From: Candidatus Paceibacter sp.
GTDB lineage: Bacteria; Patescibacteriota; Minisyncoccia; Phycocordibacterales; JABAAK01
Length of the DNA: 11,623 nucleotides
Direction of reading: 5' to 3'
Assembly (NCBI GenBank): GCA_014238475.1
Contig: JABAAZ010000003.1
Span: 1-11,623, forward strand
Part shown: in pieces, positions 10,420-11,623 of the stretch
Layout of the letters: each line of letters begins with the position of its first letter
Position numbering within the stretch: the stretch's first letter is position 1
Position numbers and translations under genes: made by a program
The notes under the pieces: generated by a model
What the model was told of the DNA's origin: nothing
Database searches by the model: none
The model's input: only the letters and a program-made list of their open reading frames with translations

Positions 10420-11623
10420 ATGAGGAAGAAAATAATAGAACTGTTAAATAAAAAATATGATAACCCAAATATCATTGCATACCTAATAGGTTCTACTGCA
10501 CTAGTATCTGCGATTTTAGGTTTAATTAGAAACAGGCTACTTGCTCATTTTATTGGGGCAGGGGAAACCCTGGATATTTATTTTGCTGCGTTTAAGATTC
10601 CAGATTTCATATTTTTGTTCTCTACATCTTTCATATCTATTTTTGCAATACTTCCATTTTTTTCTGACAAAGAAAATGAATCAAAAGAAGCTCTTAAAAA
10701 ATTTATGGATGCGTGTTTTACCGTGTTTATAATAATTTTGCTTTTAATATCTACAATAACATTTGTAATATTGCCATATTTAACAGAAAGACTTTTTTCT
10801 TTTGAAGGTGAAGCCTTACAAACTCTGATCTCTTTTTCTCGACTGTTTTTACTTCAGGTGATCTTGCTTGCTGTGTCTACTTTTCTTTTGTCGATAGTTC
10901 AATCAAAACATAAATTTTTATCATATGCACTTTCACCAATTGTATATAATGCAGGTATATTATTAGGTGTTGTGGGATACCTCTTTTTTGGACCATATGC
11001 ACTTGTTTTTGGTGTTATATTTGGAGCATTCTTACATTTTGCATTACAGATACCACCAATAATAAAAGAAAAATTAATACCAAAATTATCAGCAGGAGTG
11101 GGGTCTAGCAGAGATGTTTTGAAGGTAATAAAGCATTCTTTTCCAAGAAGCTTGTCAATATCATTTGAGGCATTGAGTGCTGTAATTATTATAGGAATCA
11201 TATCATCTGTCGGAATAGGTTCTGTTACTATTTTTTCTCTTGCAGACGGTGTATCGAAAGTGCCGCTTATAGTTATAGGAATAAGTTATTCTGTTGCATC
11301 TTTTCCGCTTCTTTCAAAACATTTCTCCAGCGAAAGGTATGATGAGTTTGTTAAACTGTTAACCCTGGTTTTGAAAAATGTTTTTCTTCTTGCTATACCA
11401 ACAGCTGTGATATTTTTCTTGTTAAGGTTTCAAATAATAAAAGTTATTATAGGATCCACAGGATCGTTTGGTCTTGAAAATCTAAAATTAACATCCGCTG
11501 CTTTTGGAATATTGGTTCCAGCGATCGTTACACAAAGTATAACAACTATCATTATAAGAGCTTTTTTTGCAGCTAAAAAAACATTAGTGCCGTTTTTAAT
11601 TTCTTTAACAAAATTTGTTCTTA
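10420..11623 (+). CDS. murJ: Lipid II flippase MurJ-like protein, truncated by the window edge (401+ aa)
   Basis: Polytopic MATE/MOP-superfamily protein that moves the peptidoglycan precursor lipid II across the membrane. Reading from ATG at 10420 stays open to the window end. The N-terminus (IGSTALVSAILGLIRNRLLAHFIGAGETLDIYFAAFKIPDFIF) matches the MurJ helix 1-2 signature, with the RNRLLA arginines. At least nine further hydrophobic segments are visible, for example FVILPYLTERLF, FLLQVILLAVSTFLLSI, LLGVVGYLFFGPYALVFGVIFGAFLHF and VPLIVIGISYSVASFPLLSKH. MurJ is normally about 500 aa, so roughly the last 100 are missing here. Compared with E. coli, the AFRLPN arginine is lysine (AFKIPD) and the arginine of the later YADR motif is absent (LADGVSK). 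The start is 8 nt after rnpB with no terminator between. Confidence 0.88.
   Translation, partial: MRKKIIELLNKKYDNPNIIAYLIGSTALVSAILGLIRNRLLAHFIGAGETLDIYFAAFKIPDFIFLFSTSFISIFAILPFFSDKENESKEALKKFMDACFTVFIIILLLISTITFVILPYLTERLFSFEGEALQTLISFSRLFLLQVILLAVSTFLLSIVQSKHKFLSYALSPIVYNAGILLGVVGYLFFGPYALVFGVIFGAFLHFALQIPPIIKEKLIPKLSAGVGSSRDVLKVIKHSFPRSLSISFEALSAVIIIGIISSVGIGSVTIFSLADGVSKVPLIVIGISYSVASFPLLSKHFSSERYDEFVKLLTLVLKNVFLLAIPTAVIFFLLRFQIIKVIIGSTGSFGLENLKLTSAAFGILVPAIVTQSITTIIIRAFFAAKKTLVPFLISLTKFVL

Overview
The window reads as a low-GC, gene-dense bacterial chromosome fragment of the Patescibacteria (Candidate Phyla Radiation) type, probably close to Parcubacteria/Paceibacteria. This is an inference from overall gene style: almost no Shine-Dalgarno sequences, very short leaders, small compact versions of core genes, AUA-rich codon use, and no CCA encoded at the tmRNA or tRNA 3' ends. 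UGA is used as a stop (msrB), which argues against the lineages that recode UGA.

Left third (1-2640, all minus strand): five tandem modules. Each has its own sigma70-type promoter (TTGACA or TTGGAA, exactly 17 bp, TATAAT/GATAAT), a structured leader of about 83-101 nt with two stem-loops, one small ORF (88-122 aa) of a protein family I do not recognise, and its own intrinsic terminator. The five proteins are diverged paralogues sharing a core (K-H/Y-G ... hydrophobic-V/I-C ... aromatic W motif). Both leader hairpins show base-pair-preserving changes between copies. This array is the best candidate for something undescribed.

Middle-left (2650-4380, minus): a Nudix hydrolase gene sits between two nearly identical 36-bp terminators, then ssrA (tmRNA, with readable tag frame) and smpB, the trans-translation pair. 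A long hairpin spans the smpB-ssrA junction and swallows the first bases of mature tmRNA.

Middle (4390-7770): ftsH (+), a membrane AAA+ zinc protease and the expected destroyer of tmRNA-tagged proteins, diverges from smpB. Convergent to it are ung (uracil-DNA glycosylase), dcd (dCTP deaminase) and a tRNA-Ile with a UAU anticodon (minus). tRNA, dcd and ung are close or overlapping and may share a promoter; dcd makes dUMP/dUTP and ung removes uracil from DNA, so the pair is functionally linked.

Right (7771-9987, plus): a short two-helix membrane ORF, then a tight four-gene operon: membrane-anchored spondin-like protein, msrA, msrB, and an anchored DUF192 protein. It looks like a methionine-sulfoxide repair/envelope unit.

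Far right (10044-11623, plus): rnpB (RNase P RNA) with a clear promoter, followed 8 nt later and without a terminator by a murJ-like lipid II flippase gene that runs off the window.
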